Assembly (NCBI GenBank): GCA_030151865.1
Contig: JASLCK010000214.1
Coordinates: 1 to 9,874 of the forward strand
Direction: 5' to 3'
Length of the DNA: 9,874 nt
From: Rhodospirillaceae bacterium
Lineage (GTDB): Bacteria; Pseudomonadota; Alphaproteobacteria; Rhodospirillales; Magnetospirillaceae
A model generated the notes under the pieces. It saw only the letters and a program-made list of their open reading frames with translations. It ran no database searches and was not told the DNA's origin. How positions within the stretch are numbered: position 1 is the first letter of the stretch; every line of letters begins with the position of its first letter. The position numbers and the translations under genes are program-made. This document shows, in pieces, positions 4,175 through 9,874 of this stretch.

Positions 4175-6883
4175 TTGACGACACCTCTGACGCCGCCGCA
4201 ATTCGACATCACCCCGGTGACTATCGAGGAGGAGATGAAACGCTCCTACCTGGATTACGCCATGAGCGTGATTGTGTCGCGCGCGTTGCCCGACGTGCGC
4301 GATGGGTTGAAACCCGTGCATCGTCGTATTCTGTTCTCGATGAAGGAAAGCGGATACGACTTCAACAAGCCGTTCCGCAAGTCCGCACGCATCGTCGGTG
4401 ACGTGATGGGTAAGTATCACCCGCACGGCGACGCCGCCATTTATGACGCCATGGTGCGTATGGCGCAGAGCTTTTCCATGCGCCTGCAGCTGGTGGACGG
4501 GCAGGGCAACTTCGGTTCGATGGACGGCGATCCGCCTGCGGCCATGCGTTATACCGAAGCCAGACTGGCCCGCAGCGCCCATTTCCTGTTGGACGATATC
4601 GACAAGGAAACCGTCAGTTTCCAGTCCAACTATGACGACACCACCCATGAGCCGACGGTTCTGCCGGCCCGCTTCCCCAATCTGCTGGTCAACGGCGCGG
4701 GCGGTATCGCGGTGGGTATGGCGACCAACATTCCGCCCCATAATCTGGGTGAAGTGATCGACGCCTGCTGCGCTTATGTGGACAATCCCAACGTCACCAT
4801 CGAAGAGCTGATGGAACTGGTGCCTGCCCCGGACTTCCCGACGGGCGGCATCATTCTGGGCCGTTCGGGCGTGCGGTCGGCCTTCACCACCGGGCGTGGT
4901 TCGGTGATCCTGCGCGGGCGCTGCCATTTCGAGGAAATCCGCAAGGACCGCACCGCCATCATCGTCACCGAGGTGCCCTATCAGGTCAACAAGGCCCGCA
5001 TGATCGAGCAGATGGCCGAACTGGTGCGCGACAAGCGCATCGAAGGCATTTCCGATCTGCGTGACGAGTCCGACCGCGATGGCGTGCGCGTGGTGATCGA
5101 GGTCAAGCGCGACGCCGTGCCCGACGTGGTGTTGAACCAGCTTTACCGTTACACCCCCTTGCAGACCAGCTTCGGCGTCAACATGCTGGCGCTGAACGGC
5201 GGCAAGCCGGAAATGATGGCGCTGCGCGATGTCATCGTCGCCTTTGTGAACTTCCGCGAGGAAGTGATCACCAAGCGCACCATCTATGAATTGAACAAGG
5301 CCCGTGAGCGGGCTCACACCTTGGTTGGTCTGTCGATCGCCGTGGCCAATCTGGACCCGGTCATCGCCCTGATCCGCAACGCCCCCGATCCGGGCACCGC
5401 CCGCGAACAGTTGATGGCCCGCAATTGGCCGGCCTTGGACGTGGAACCGCTGATCCGCCTGATCGACGAGCCTGGCCGCGAAGTGGTGGACGGCCATTAC
5501 ACCCTGTCGGAAGCCCAGGCCAAGGCCATCTTGGAACTGCGCCTGCACCGCTTGACCGGTTTGGAACGCGACAAGCTGCATTCCGAACTGACCGAGATCG
5601 GCGACCAGATCAAGGAATACCTGCATATCCTGAGCTCGCGCGAACGCCTGATGGAAATCCTGCGTGGCGAGTTGGTGGAAATGAAGGTGCAGTTCGCCAC
5701 CCCGCGCCGCACCTCGATCGAGGAAAACGAGTTCGAAGCCGATATCGAAGACCTGATCGCCCGCGAAGACATGGTGGTGACGGTTACCAATACCGGCTAT
5801 ATCAAGCGCGTTCCCTTGTCCGAATACCGCACCCAACGGCGCGGCGGCAAGGGCCGGTCGGGCATGAGCATCCGGGAAGAAGACTTCGTCACCCAGGTGT
5901 TCGTCGCCAATACCCATACGCCGATCGTCTTCTTCTCCTCCACCGGCATCGCCTACAAGATGAAGGTCTATCGTCTGCCCCTGGGTAATCCCCAGGCGCG
6001 TGGCAAGGCCATGGTCAATCTGCTGCCGCTGGACGAAGGCGAAACCATTTCGACCGTGCTGCCGTTGCCCGAGGATGAGGCGAGCTGGAGCGAACTGCAC
6101 GTCATGTTCGCCACCGCTTCGGGCAATGTCCGGCGCAATCTGTTGTCGGACTTCGTTGATATCCGTGCCAACGGCAAGATTGCCATGAAGCTCGATGACG
6201 GCGACCGCCTGATCGCCGTGCAGACCTGTTCGGAAAACGACGACATTCTGTTGGCGGCCCGCAACGGCAAGTGCATCCGCTTCCCCGTCACCGATGTCCG
6301 CGTCTTCAAGGGCCGCGATTCCACCGGTGTGCGCGGCGTCAAGTTGGAAGACGGCGACGATGTCATTGGCATGTCGGTGCTGCGCCATGTGGACTTCGAC
6401 AGCGAAACCCGTGACGCCTATGCCCGCGGTGATCTGCCTGCCGAACAGATGGAAACCATGCTGGGTCTGGAAGAACATATCCTGGCCATCAGCGAAAACG
6501 GTTACGGCAAGCGGACATCGGCTTACGAATACCGCATCACCGGCCGCGGCGGTTCGGGGATCGCCAATATCGATCTGACCGAAAAGACCGGTCCGGTGGT
6601 GGCGTCCTTCCCGATTGGCCACAGCGACGAAATCATGATCGTTACCGATGGCGGCAAGCTGATCCGCATTCCCGTTGACGGCGTGCGCGTGGTGGGCCGC
6701 AAGACCCAGGGCGTCATGCTGGTGCGTACCAACGAGGATGAACGCGTGGTGTCGGCTGCCCGTTTGGCCGATGTCGGCGGCAATGACGACGAAGATGAAG
6801 GCGCCGATGAACAAGACGCCTTGGACAGCGCCGTCCCCGAGGGGGGAGACGACGCCGCAAATGCGGGGGAGGCTGATGCCTAA
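4175..6883 (+). CDS. gyrA: DNA gyrase subunit A
   Basis: GyrA cleaves and rejoins DNA in the A2B2 gyrase that introduces negative supercoils. The product is 902 residues (E. coli 875). The winged-helix/tower domain begins with the conserved DITPVTIEEEMKRSYLDYAMSVIVSRALPDVRDGLKPV region (visible from residue 11). Catalytic Y126 sits in AAMRYTE and equals E. coli Y122. The GyrA box QRRGGKG at 554-560 identifies gyrase rather than ParC and starts the beta-pinwheel domain. Relative to E. coli the CTD carries an insertion of roughly 27 residues near 737-767, and the protein ends in an acidic tail (from ~864). The quinolone positions read G85-D86-A87-A88..D91, with alanine where E. coli has S83. 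Start: TTG 4175 is the only start codon near the conserved N-terminus; an ATG at 3983 would add 64 residues across the promoter. coaD overlaps its end by 8 nt. Confidence 0.97.
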   Translation: MTTPLTPPQFDITPVTIEEEMKRSYLDYAMSVIVSRALPDVRDGLKPVHRRILFSMKESGYDFNKPFRKSARIVGDVMGKYHPHGDAAIYDAMVRMAQSFSMRLQLVDGQGNFGSMDGDPPAAMRYTEARLARSAHFLLDDIDKETVSFQSNYDDTTHEPTVLPARFPNLLVNGAGGIAVGMATNIPPHNLGEVIDACCAYVDNPNVTIEELMELVPAPDFPTGGIILGRSGVRSAFTTGRGSVILRGRCHFEEIRKDRTAIIVTEVPYQVNKARMIEQMAELVRDKRIEGISDLRDESDRDGVRVVIEVKRDAVPDVVLNQLYRYTPLQTSFGVNMLALNGGKPEMMALRDVIVAFVNFREEVITKRTIYELNKARERAHTLVGLSIAVANLDPVIALIRNAPDPGTAREQLMARNWPALDVEPLIRLIDEPGREVVDGHYTLSEAQAKAILELRLHRLTGLERDKLHSELTEIGDQIKEYLHILSSRERLMEILRGELVEMKVQFATPRRTSIEENEFEADIEDLIAREDMVVTVTNTGYIKRVPLSEYRTQRRGGKGRSGMSIREEDFVTQVFVANTHTPIVFFSSTGIAYKMKVYRLPLGNPQARGKAMVNLLPLDEGETISTVLPLPEDEASWSELHVMFATASGNVRRNLLSDFVDIRANGKIAMKLDDGDRLIAVQTCSENDDILLAARNGKCIRFPVTDVRVFKGRDSTGVRGVKLEDGDDVIGMSVLRHVDFDSETRDAYARGDLPAEQMETMLGLEEHILAISENGYGKRTSAYEYRITGRGGSGIANIDLTEKTGPVVASFPIGHSDEIMIVTDGGKLIRIPVDGVRVVGRKTQGVMLVRTNEDERVVSAARLADVGGNDDEDEGADEQDALDSAVPEGGDDAANAGEADA

Positions 6884-7397
6884 GCAGCGGATCGCGGTTT
6901 ATCCGGGGACTTTCGACCCCATCACGGCCGGCCATCTGGATATCATCCAGCGGGCCAGTCGCGTGGTGGACAAACTGATCATCGGCGTTGCCAGGAACGC
7001 GGGTAAAAACCCGCTGTTCAACATGGAGGAACGGTGCGATCTGGCCCGCGATTGTATCGCAGCGGCCAAGATTACCGGCGCCGAGATCGAGGTTCGTCCC
7101 TTTGACAACCTGCTGATTCATTTTGCCGCCCAATGCGGGGCGACGGTGATCGTGCGTGGTCTGCGCGCGGTTTCCGACTTTGAATACGAATTCCAGATGG
7201 CCGGGATGAATGCCCGGCTGACTCCGGATATCGAAACCATCTTTTTGATGGCTTCGGACCGCTGCCAGTTCATCTCGTCACGTTTCGTCAAGGAAATCGG
7301 GCGGTTGGGCGGCGATATTTCATCTTTTGTCACCCCCCTGGTCAAGCAACGTCTGGACGAACGCTGGGCCGATCTGCCCGCCGACCAGGCCGAGTAA
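6876..7397 (+). CDS. coaD: Phosphopantetheine adenylyltransferase
   Basis: CoaD transfers AMP from ATP to 4'-phosphopantetheine, giving dephospho-CoA, the penultimate step of coenzyme A synthesis, in the cytoplasm. The 173-residue protein has the nucleotidyltransferase start YPGTFDPITAGH with the T17-A-G-H20 ATP-binding motif. It also has the pantetheine-binding region around R74-P75-F76-D77 and L79, the conserved VRGLRAVSDFEYEFQMA block (93-109), and the ISSRFVKE block (133-140), which corresponds to the usual ISSxxVKE. Length is slightly above the usual ~160 owing to a short C-terminal extension (DLPADQAE). The ATG at 6876 overlaps the last 8 nt of gyrA in a different frame, and the G-rich stretch GGGGGAGG (6865-6872) supplies the ribosome-binding site, so translation likely depends on gyrA. 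Confidence 0.96.
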   Translation: MPKQRIAVYPGTFDPITAGHLDIIQRASRVVDKLIIGVARNAGKNPLFNMEERCDLARDCIAAAKITGAEIEVRPFDNLLIHFAAQCGATVIVRGLRAVSDFEYEFQMAGMNARLTPDIETIFLMASDRCQFISSRFVKEIGRLGGDISSFVTPLVKQRLDERWADLPADQAE

Positions 7398-7419
7398 TTT
7401 ATTCCAAGGAGCATCCGAC

Positions 7420-7920
7420 ATGACCGATACTGCCGCCCAGGCGGATCTTGAGAACACTCTTTATCTCGATCTTAAGGACGGCCGCGTGGTCATCCAGTTG
7501 CGCCCCGATCTGGCCCCTGGCCATGTGGAGCGCATCAAGGAACTGGCCCGCGACGGCTATTATGACGGCGTGGTATTCCATCGTGTGATTGATGGTTTCA
7601 TGGCCCAGGGCGGTGATCCGACCGGTACCGGCATGGGCGGTTCGGGCAAGAAGCTGAAGGCCGAATTTTCAAAGGCCAAGCATGTGCGCGGCACCTGTTC
7701 GATGGCCCGCGCCCGTGATCCGAACAGCGCCGATTCGCAGTTCTTCATCATGTTCGACCCGGCTCCCAGCCTGGACGGCCAGTATTCCATCTGGGGCCAG
7801 GTGGTCGAAGGCATGGACTTCGTCGACAACATCAAGAAGGGCGACGGTTTCGCCAACGGCACCGTCAAGGATCCCGACAAGATCGTGCGCATGCAGGTTG
7901 CCGCCGACGTTAAGGAGTGA
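7420..7920 (+). CDS. Cyclophilin-type peptidyl-prolyl cis-trans isomerase, cytoplasmic
   Basis: A 166-residue cyclophilin that accelerates proline cis-trans isomerisation during protein folding. The active-site block is intact: F53-H54-R55 with the catalytic arginine, then MAQGGDPTGTG (Q63), and the SADSQFFI strand (Q107, F108-F109). At the place of human cyclophilin A W121 the sequence has SLDG (S117), as in many bacterial enzymes, implying weak cyclosporin binding. There is no signal peptide, so it acts in the cytoplasm (PpiB-like role). The ATG at 7420 follows AAGGAG at 7406-7411 with good spacing, 22 nt after coaD, so it is probably in the same operon. Its stop lies within the ribosome-binding region of a second cyclophilin gene that is clearly a paralogue. 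Confidence 0.95.
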   Translation: MTDTAAQADLENTLYLDLKDGRVVIQLRPDLAPGHVERIKELARDGYYDGVVFHRVIDGFMAQGGDPTGTGMGGSGKKLKAEFSKAKHVRGTCSMARARDPNSADSQFFIMFDPAPSLDGQYSIWGQVVEGMDFVDNIKKGDGFANGTVKDPDKIVRMQVAADVKE

Positions 7921-7925
7921 GCGGG

Positions 7926-8486
7926 ATGTCTTTGATCAAGAAGCTTCTTCTGTGCGTGGCCCTGCTGGTTGCGGGCGCGGTTCCGGTCTTGGCTGGCGAA
8001 CCCATCACCGATCCGGAAAACACCCTGATCATGGAACTCAAGACCGGCCGCGTGGTGATCGCCATGCGTCCCGATCTGGCGCCGCAGCATGTCAAGCGTA
8101 TCAAGGAACTGGTGCGCAAGGGCTTCTATGACGGCACGCCGTTTCATCGCGTGATCGACGGTTTCATGGCCCAGGGCGGTGATCCGACCGGCACCGGTCG
8201 TGGTGGTTCGGGCTTCAAGCTGCCGGCTGAATTCTCCAACGTCCACCATCTGCGCGGCACCGTTTCGATGGCCCGCGCCCAGGACCCCAACAGCGCTGAT
8301 TCGCAGTTTTTCATCTGCTTCGAGGCGGCTCCCTCCCTGGACAACAAGTACACCATTTGGGGCCGGGTGATCGACGGCATGGATAATGTCGATAAGATCA
8401 AGAAAGGTGACGAAAGCGAAAACGGCTCGGTTACCAATCCTGATCGTATTATCTCGATGAAAGTTGCTGCTGACGTAAAGCAGTGA
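7926..8486 (+). CDS. Cyclophilin-type peptidyl-prolyl cis-trans isomerase, exported
   Basis: A 186-residue cyclophilin with a clear Sec signal peptide: K5-K6, hydrophobic L7-V18, and a V21-L-A23 cleavage site before GEPITDPENT. After processing it should fold proteins in the periplasm (PpiA-like role). It keeps the FHRVIDGFMAQGGDPTGTG block, SMARAQDPNSADSQFFI and the SLDNKYTIWGRV strand. It matches the upstream cyclophilin over most of its length, including a 32-nt stretch that is identical in DNA (7594-7625 versus 8160-8191), which marks a tandem duplication with loss or gain of the signal sequence. The ATG at 7926 is placed 8 nt after AAGGAG (7912-7917), which itself overlaps the stop of the first copy. 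A GTG at 7917 would be out of range of any ribosome-binding site. Probably last gene of the gyrA operon. Confidence 0.95.
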   Translation: MSLIKKLLLCVALLVAGAVPVLAGEPITDPENTLIMELKTGRVVIAMRPDLAPQHVKRIKELVRKGFYDGTPFHRVIDGFMAQGGDPTGTGRGGSGFKLPAEFSNVHHLRGTVSMARAQDPNSADSQFFICFEAAPSLDNKYTIWGRVIDGMDNVDKIKKGDESENGSVTNPDRIISMKVAADVKQ

Positions 8487-8487
8487 T

Positions 8488-8516
8488 TGACCTGGGGGGC
8501 CGACTTGCCTATGTTG
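8488..8516 (+). promoter_or_regulatory. Promoter of the tRNA-Lys gene
   Basis: TTGACC (8488-8493), exactly 17 nt, then TATGTT (8511-8516) is a strong sigma-70-type promoter. It begins immediately after the cyclophilin stop codon. Transcription would start near 8523, about 20 nt before the mature tRNA. A GC stem (GGGGGC 8496-8501 with GCCCCC 8519-8524) overlaps it and might hinder read-through from the upstream operon, although no T-run follows. Confidence 0.65.
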
Positions 8517-8541
8517 AGCCCCCCATCACTGGGGAATATAT

Positions 8542-8617
8542 GGGCTCGTAGCTCAGTTGGTAGAGCAAGCGACTTTTAATCGAGAGGTCCCGGGTTCGAG
8601 TCCCGGCGAGCCCACCA
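8542..8617 (+). tRNA. tRNA-Lys, anticodon TTT
   Basis: A 76-nt tRNA with CCA encoded (8615-8617). The acceptor stem GGGCTCG/CGAGCCC (8542-8548, 8607-8613), D stem GCTC/GAGC (8551-8554, 8563-8566) and T stem CCGGG/CCCGG (8590-8594, 8602-8606) pair perfectly. The T loop is TTCGAGT. The anticodon loop CTTTTAA (8573-8579) has T33 and reads TTT at 8575-8577, decoding AAA and AAG lysine codons; discriminator A8614. The anticodon stem is unusual: A31-T39, G30-C40 and C29-G41 pair, but positions 28/42 (G, A) and 27/43 (A, G) do not. The gene is a single transcription unit with its own promoter and a terminator 7 nt after CCA. Confidence 0.95.
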
Positions 8618-8623
8618 AATTAG

Positions 8624-8657
8624 AAAAATCCCCGCTTCGTGAAGCGGGGATTTTTTT
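8624..8657 (+). terminator. Intrinsic terminator of tRNA-Lys
   Basis: ATCCCCGCTT (8628-8637) pairs with AAGCGGGGAT (8642-8651) around a CGTG loop, followed by an uninterrupted T-run to 8657. The A-run before the stem extends the pairing and gives some activity on the other strand too. It starts 7 nt after the tRNA CCA end. Confidence 0.92.
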
Positions 8658-8688
8658 ATGGCGTTTTTCCTTGGAACCGGCAGAATTC

Positions 8689-8718
8689 TTGAAAGGCGAA
8701 GCCGGGAAATGCTAATAC
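8689..8718 (+). promoter_or_regulatory. Promoter of the Hpt gene
   Basis: TTGAAA (8689-8694), an 18-nt spacer and TAATAC (8713-8718) closely match the sigma-70 consensus. A start near 8725 leaves a short leader with AAGAGGA (8728-8734) as the ribosome-binding site. It lies just after the tRNA terminator, so the gene is independently expressed. Confidence 0.6.
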
Positions 8719-8741
8719 TTCTTTAACAAGAGGAAAACGCT

Positions 8742-9098
8742 ATGCAACCGGCCGTCCAGGAACTTTGTCTGTTCGACCCCGCTCCGTTGAGCGAAGCGTT
8801 CGGTGAATTCGGACCCGACGCGCTGGAGATGCTCCAGCTTTTTGTCAAAACATCCCAGCCTTTGCGTGATCAACTGCTTGCAGCCTTGTCGCAAGACCTG
8901 CTGGCTGATGCCCGTGAATGCGCCCATGCCCTGAAAGGGGCGGCCAATTCCACTGGGGCAGTGCGGCTGGGGCATGTCTGCGCGGTTATTGATGGGGCAC
9001 TGAAAGACAAAAACGCCGCCCAGGCGAAGCTGTGGGCGGCGGATTTGGATCGGGTCTTTACAGAAACGGTCGATGCCATCAACGGCATCAACGATTGA
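8742..9098 (+). CDS. Stand-alone Hpt (histidine phosphotransfer) domain protein
   Basis: A 118-residue protein made of a single Hpt four-helix domain. The phosphorylation motif is A61-H62-A-L-K65-G66-A-A-N-S-T-G72-A73, the classic HxLKG.....GA arrangement, with H62 as the predicted phospho-acceptor. There are no receiver, kinase or membrane segments, so it should act as a soluble relay between two receiver domains. The N-terminal part (LFDPAPLSEAFG, DALEMLQLFV) is the usual first helix pair of such proteins. Start ATG 8742 has AAGAGGA 7 nt upstream. Its stop lies 3 nt from the end of the convergent CheY-like gene, with no terminator between, so transcripts may overlap. The partner kinase is not in the window; the adjacent receiver is the obvious candidate partner. 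Confidence 0.9.
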   Translation: MQPAVQELCLFDPAPLSEAFGEFGPDALEMLQLFVKTSQPLRDQLLAALSQDLLADARECAHALKGAANSTGAVRLGHVCAVIDGALKDKNAAQAKLWAADLDRVFTETVDAINGIND

Positions 9099-9101
9099 CG
9101 T

Positions 9102-9533
9102 TCAGCTCCAGCGCACGCCTTTGGCACCCATGCGCTTGGAAAGGACGGTGATGATCTTGGCCTTCAACTCGTTGGGCGACACCGGCTTGACCAGATAGCC
9201 GTCCACATCCGACTGAATGGCCGCCATCACCGTGCCGCGATCGGAATCGCTGGTCAGAAAGACGACGGGAACAGTGCGGTCCTTAATGCCTTCGCCACTG
9301 CGGACCTTGCGCAGGAAATCCAGGCCATCCACCGGTTGCATCTTGATGTCGCACAGCACCAGATCAACATCGACCTGATTGAGCGCGTTCAATCCTTCGG
9401 CACCATCACCGGCTTCAAAAACAGTGGTGCAGCCAAGCCGCTTCAGCAACTGAACGATCAGTTTGCGGATATATTCCTGGTCATCGATGACCAGAAGCGA
9501 AAGCTTGGAGAAATCAGGTTCGCGCATTGCCAT
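9102..9533 (-). CDS. Single-domain response regulator (CheY-like receiver)
   Basis: A 143-residue receiver domain without an output domain. The acidic pair D17-D18, phospho-acceptor D62 (LVLCDIKM), switch T94 (VVFLTSDSD) and K116 (GYLVKPVS) are all in place, so it should be phosphorylatable. Y113 occupies the usual aromatic switch position. A short basic tail (KRMGAKGVRWS) follows the last helix. Single-domain receivers either bind a target such as the flagellar motor or pass phosphate on in a relay. No chemotaxis genes are adjacent, so I do not call it CheY proper. Start choice is uncertain: GTG 9539, ATG 9533 and ATG 9527 are all in frame; 9533 is taken as a compromise. A CCCC/GGGG hairpin (9550-9561) lies in the leader. 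Confidence 0.9.
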   Translation of the reverse strand: MAMREPDFSKLSLLVIDDQEYIRKLIVQLLKRLGCTTVFEAGDGAEGLNALNQVDVDLVLCDIKMQPVDGLDFLRKVRSGEGIKDRTVPVVFLTSDSDRGTVMAAIQSDVDGYLVKPVSPNELKAKIITVLSKRMGAKGVRWS

Positions 9534-9591
9534 ATCCACAGTCTAGCCGCCCCTGACGGGGTGGGCAACTCTTACTAATCAGAGCAAAAGT

Positions 9592-9840
9592 TTACTTTCG
9601 CTTCGAGAGCTGTTCCTGGGCCTGACGATATTTATCCGAGACTTCCTGCATGGCGCGAATCACCTGAGAGGCGAAGGTCTGGCGCAGGATCTTGACCTTG
9701 GCGATGTGCATCTTGTCGTCGATCTTGTTGTCTTCCAGGCGCTGTTCGGCCCGGGCCAGGGCGGCGGTACAGCGGTCATGGATGGCCTTTTGCCAATCTT
9801 CGGCGGTGAATTTGGGGCGGTGACTCAGGGGGACGGCCAT
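9592..9840 (-). CDS. Hypothetical small charged helical protein (possibly 5'-partial)
   Basis: I do not recognise a family. From the ATG at 9840 it gives 82 residues, rich in K, R, E, D, Q and A and without membrane segments or cysteines other than C24. From about residue 14 onward it looks like continuous amphipathic helix, possibly coiled coil (ALARAEQRLEDNKIDDKMHIAKVKI, then QVIRAMQEVSDKYRQAQEQL). AAGGGA lies 5 nt before the ATG and supports this start. However, the frame stays open to the window edge and the extra residues (ETLVKLAEGIW) also look like protein, so the true start may be outside. It lies 58 nt upstream of the receiver gene on the same strand and could share its transcript. 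Function unknown. Confidence 0.65.
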   Translation of the reverse strand: MAVPLSHRPKFTAEDWQKAIHDRCTAALARAEQRLEDNKIDDKMHIAKVKILRQTFASQVIRAMQEVSDKYRQAQEQLSKRK

Positions 9841-9874
9841 CCAAATCCCTTCGGCCAGTTTGACCAGGGTTTCC

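Noticed and set aside
3907..4212. N-terminal extension of MazG up to 4212
   Set aside because: It would cross the gyrA start and promoter region, has basic non-conserved sequence, and the family begins at the ATG at 3906.
4019..6814. A 931-codon open frame antisense to gyrA
   Set aside because: It mirrors gyrA codon use: GC-rich third positions remove stops on the opposite strand. Its translation is abnormally rich in H, Q, G, D and A, with no domain and no ribosome-binding site.
9550..9561. CCCC-TGAC-GGGG hairpin upstream of the receiver gene as a terminator or riboswitch
   Set aside because: Too short, no T-run on either strand and no recognisable riboswitch core.
1..9874. Hidden defence system, prophage, insertion sequence or toxin-antitoxin pair
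   Set aside because: No transposase, integrase, nuclease or toxin frame is present. MazG here is the two-domain housekeeping enzyme and no MazE/MazF genes are adjacent.

Overview
The window looks like a chromosomal housekeeping segment of an alphaproteobacterium, most likely a Rhodospirillales member of the Magnetospirillum/Phaeospirillum type. This rests on GC-rich codon use, the gyrA-coaD-cyclophilin-cyclophilin gene order, and an alphaproteobacterial GyrA (a CTD insertion and alanine at the quinolone position). The genus is inferred from general knowledge; no search was run.

Layout. (1) 1-572 (+): the 3' end of an ArsP/UPF0718-type permease followed by a very small CxxC thioredoxin-like protein, probably a redox or metalloid export pair. 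(2) 651-1424 (+): an inositol monophosphatase-family phosphatase whose candidate promoter would give a leaderless message. (3) 1425-1640: a convergent intergenic region packed with hairpins. It holds a CACAGAG-type inverted repeat, a GNRA hairpin and a terminator-like stem. (4) 1641-3906 (-): a compact operon, mazG, then an uncharacterised lipoprotein, then ydfG; the last two overlap as ATGA. (5) 3907-4174: the divergent mazG/gyrA control region with two CTTGGCAAG repeats. (6) 4175-8486 (+): gyrA (TTG start), coaD (8-nt overlap), then two tandem cyclophilins, the first cytoplasmic and the second with a signal peptide. (7) 8488-8657: a self-contained tRNA-Lys(UUU) unit with its own promoter and a strong intrinsic terminator. 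(8) 8689-9098 (+): a stand-alone Hpt phosphotransfer protein with a good promoter, convergent (3-nt gap) with a stand-alone CheY-like receiver at 9102-9533 (-). (9) 9592-9840 (-): a small, highly charged helical protein of unknown function, possibly continuing past the window edge.

Working together: MazG removes abnormal or excess nucleoside triphosphates and YdfG reduces toxic semialdehydes, so the minus-strand operon has a housecleaning flavour and the unknown lipoprotein sits inside it. The gyrA-coaD-ppi-ppi run is ordinary core metabolism. Hpt and receiver could form part of a phosphorelay whose histidine kinase lies elsewhere. I see no defence system, prophage, CRISPR array or insertion sequence. 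The most worthwhile leads are the unknown lipoprotein, the CACAGAG repeat, the odd anticodon stem of the tRNA-Lys, and the Hpt/receiver pair.
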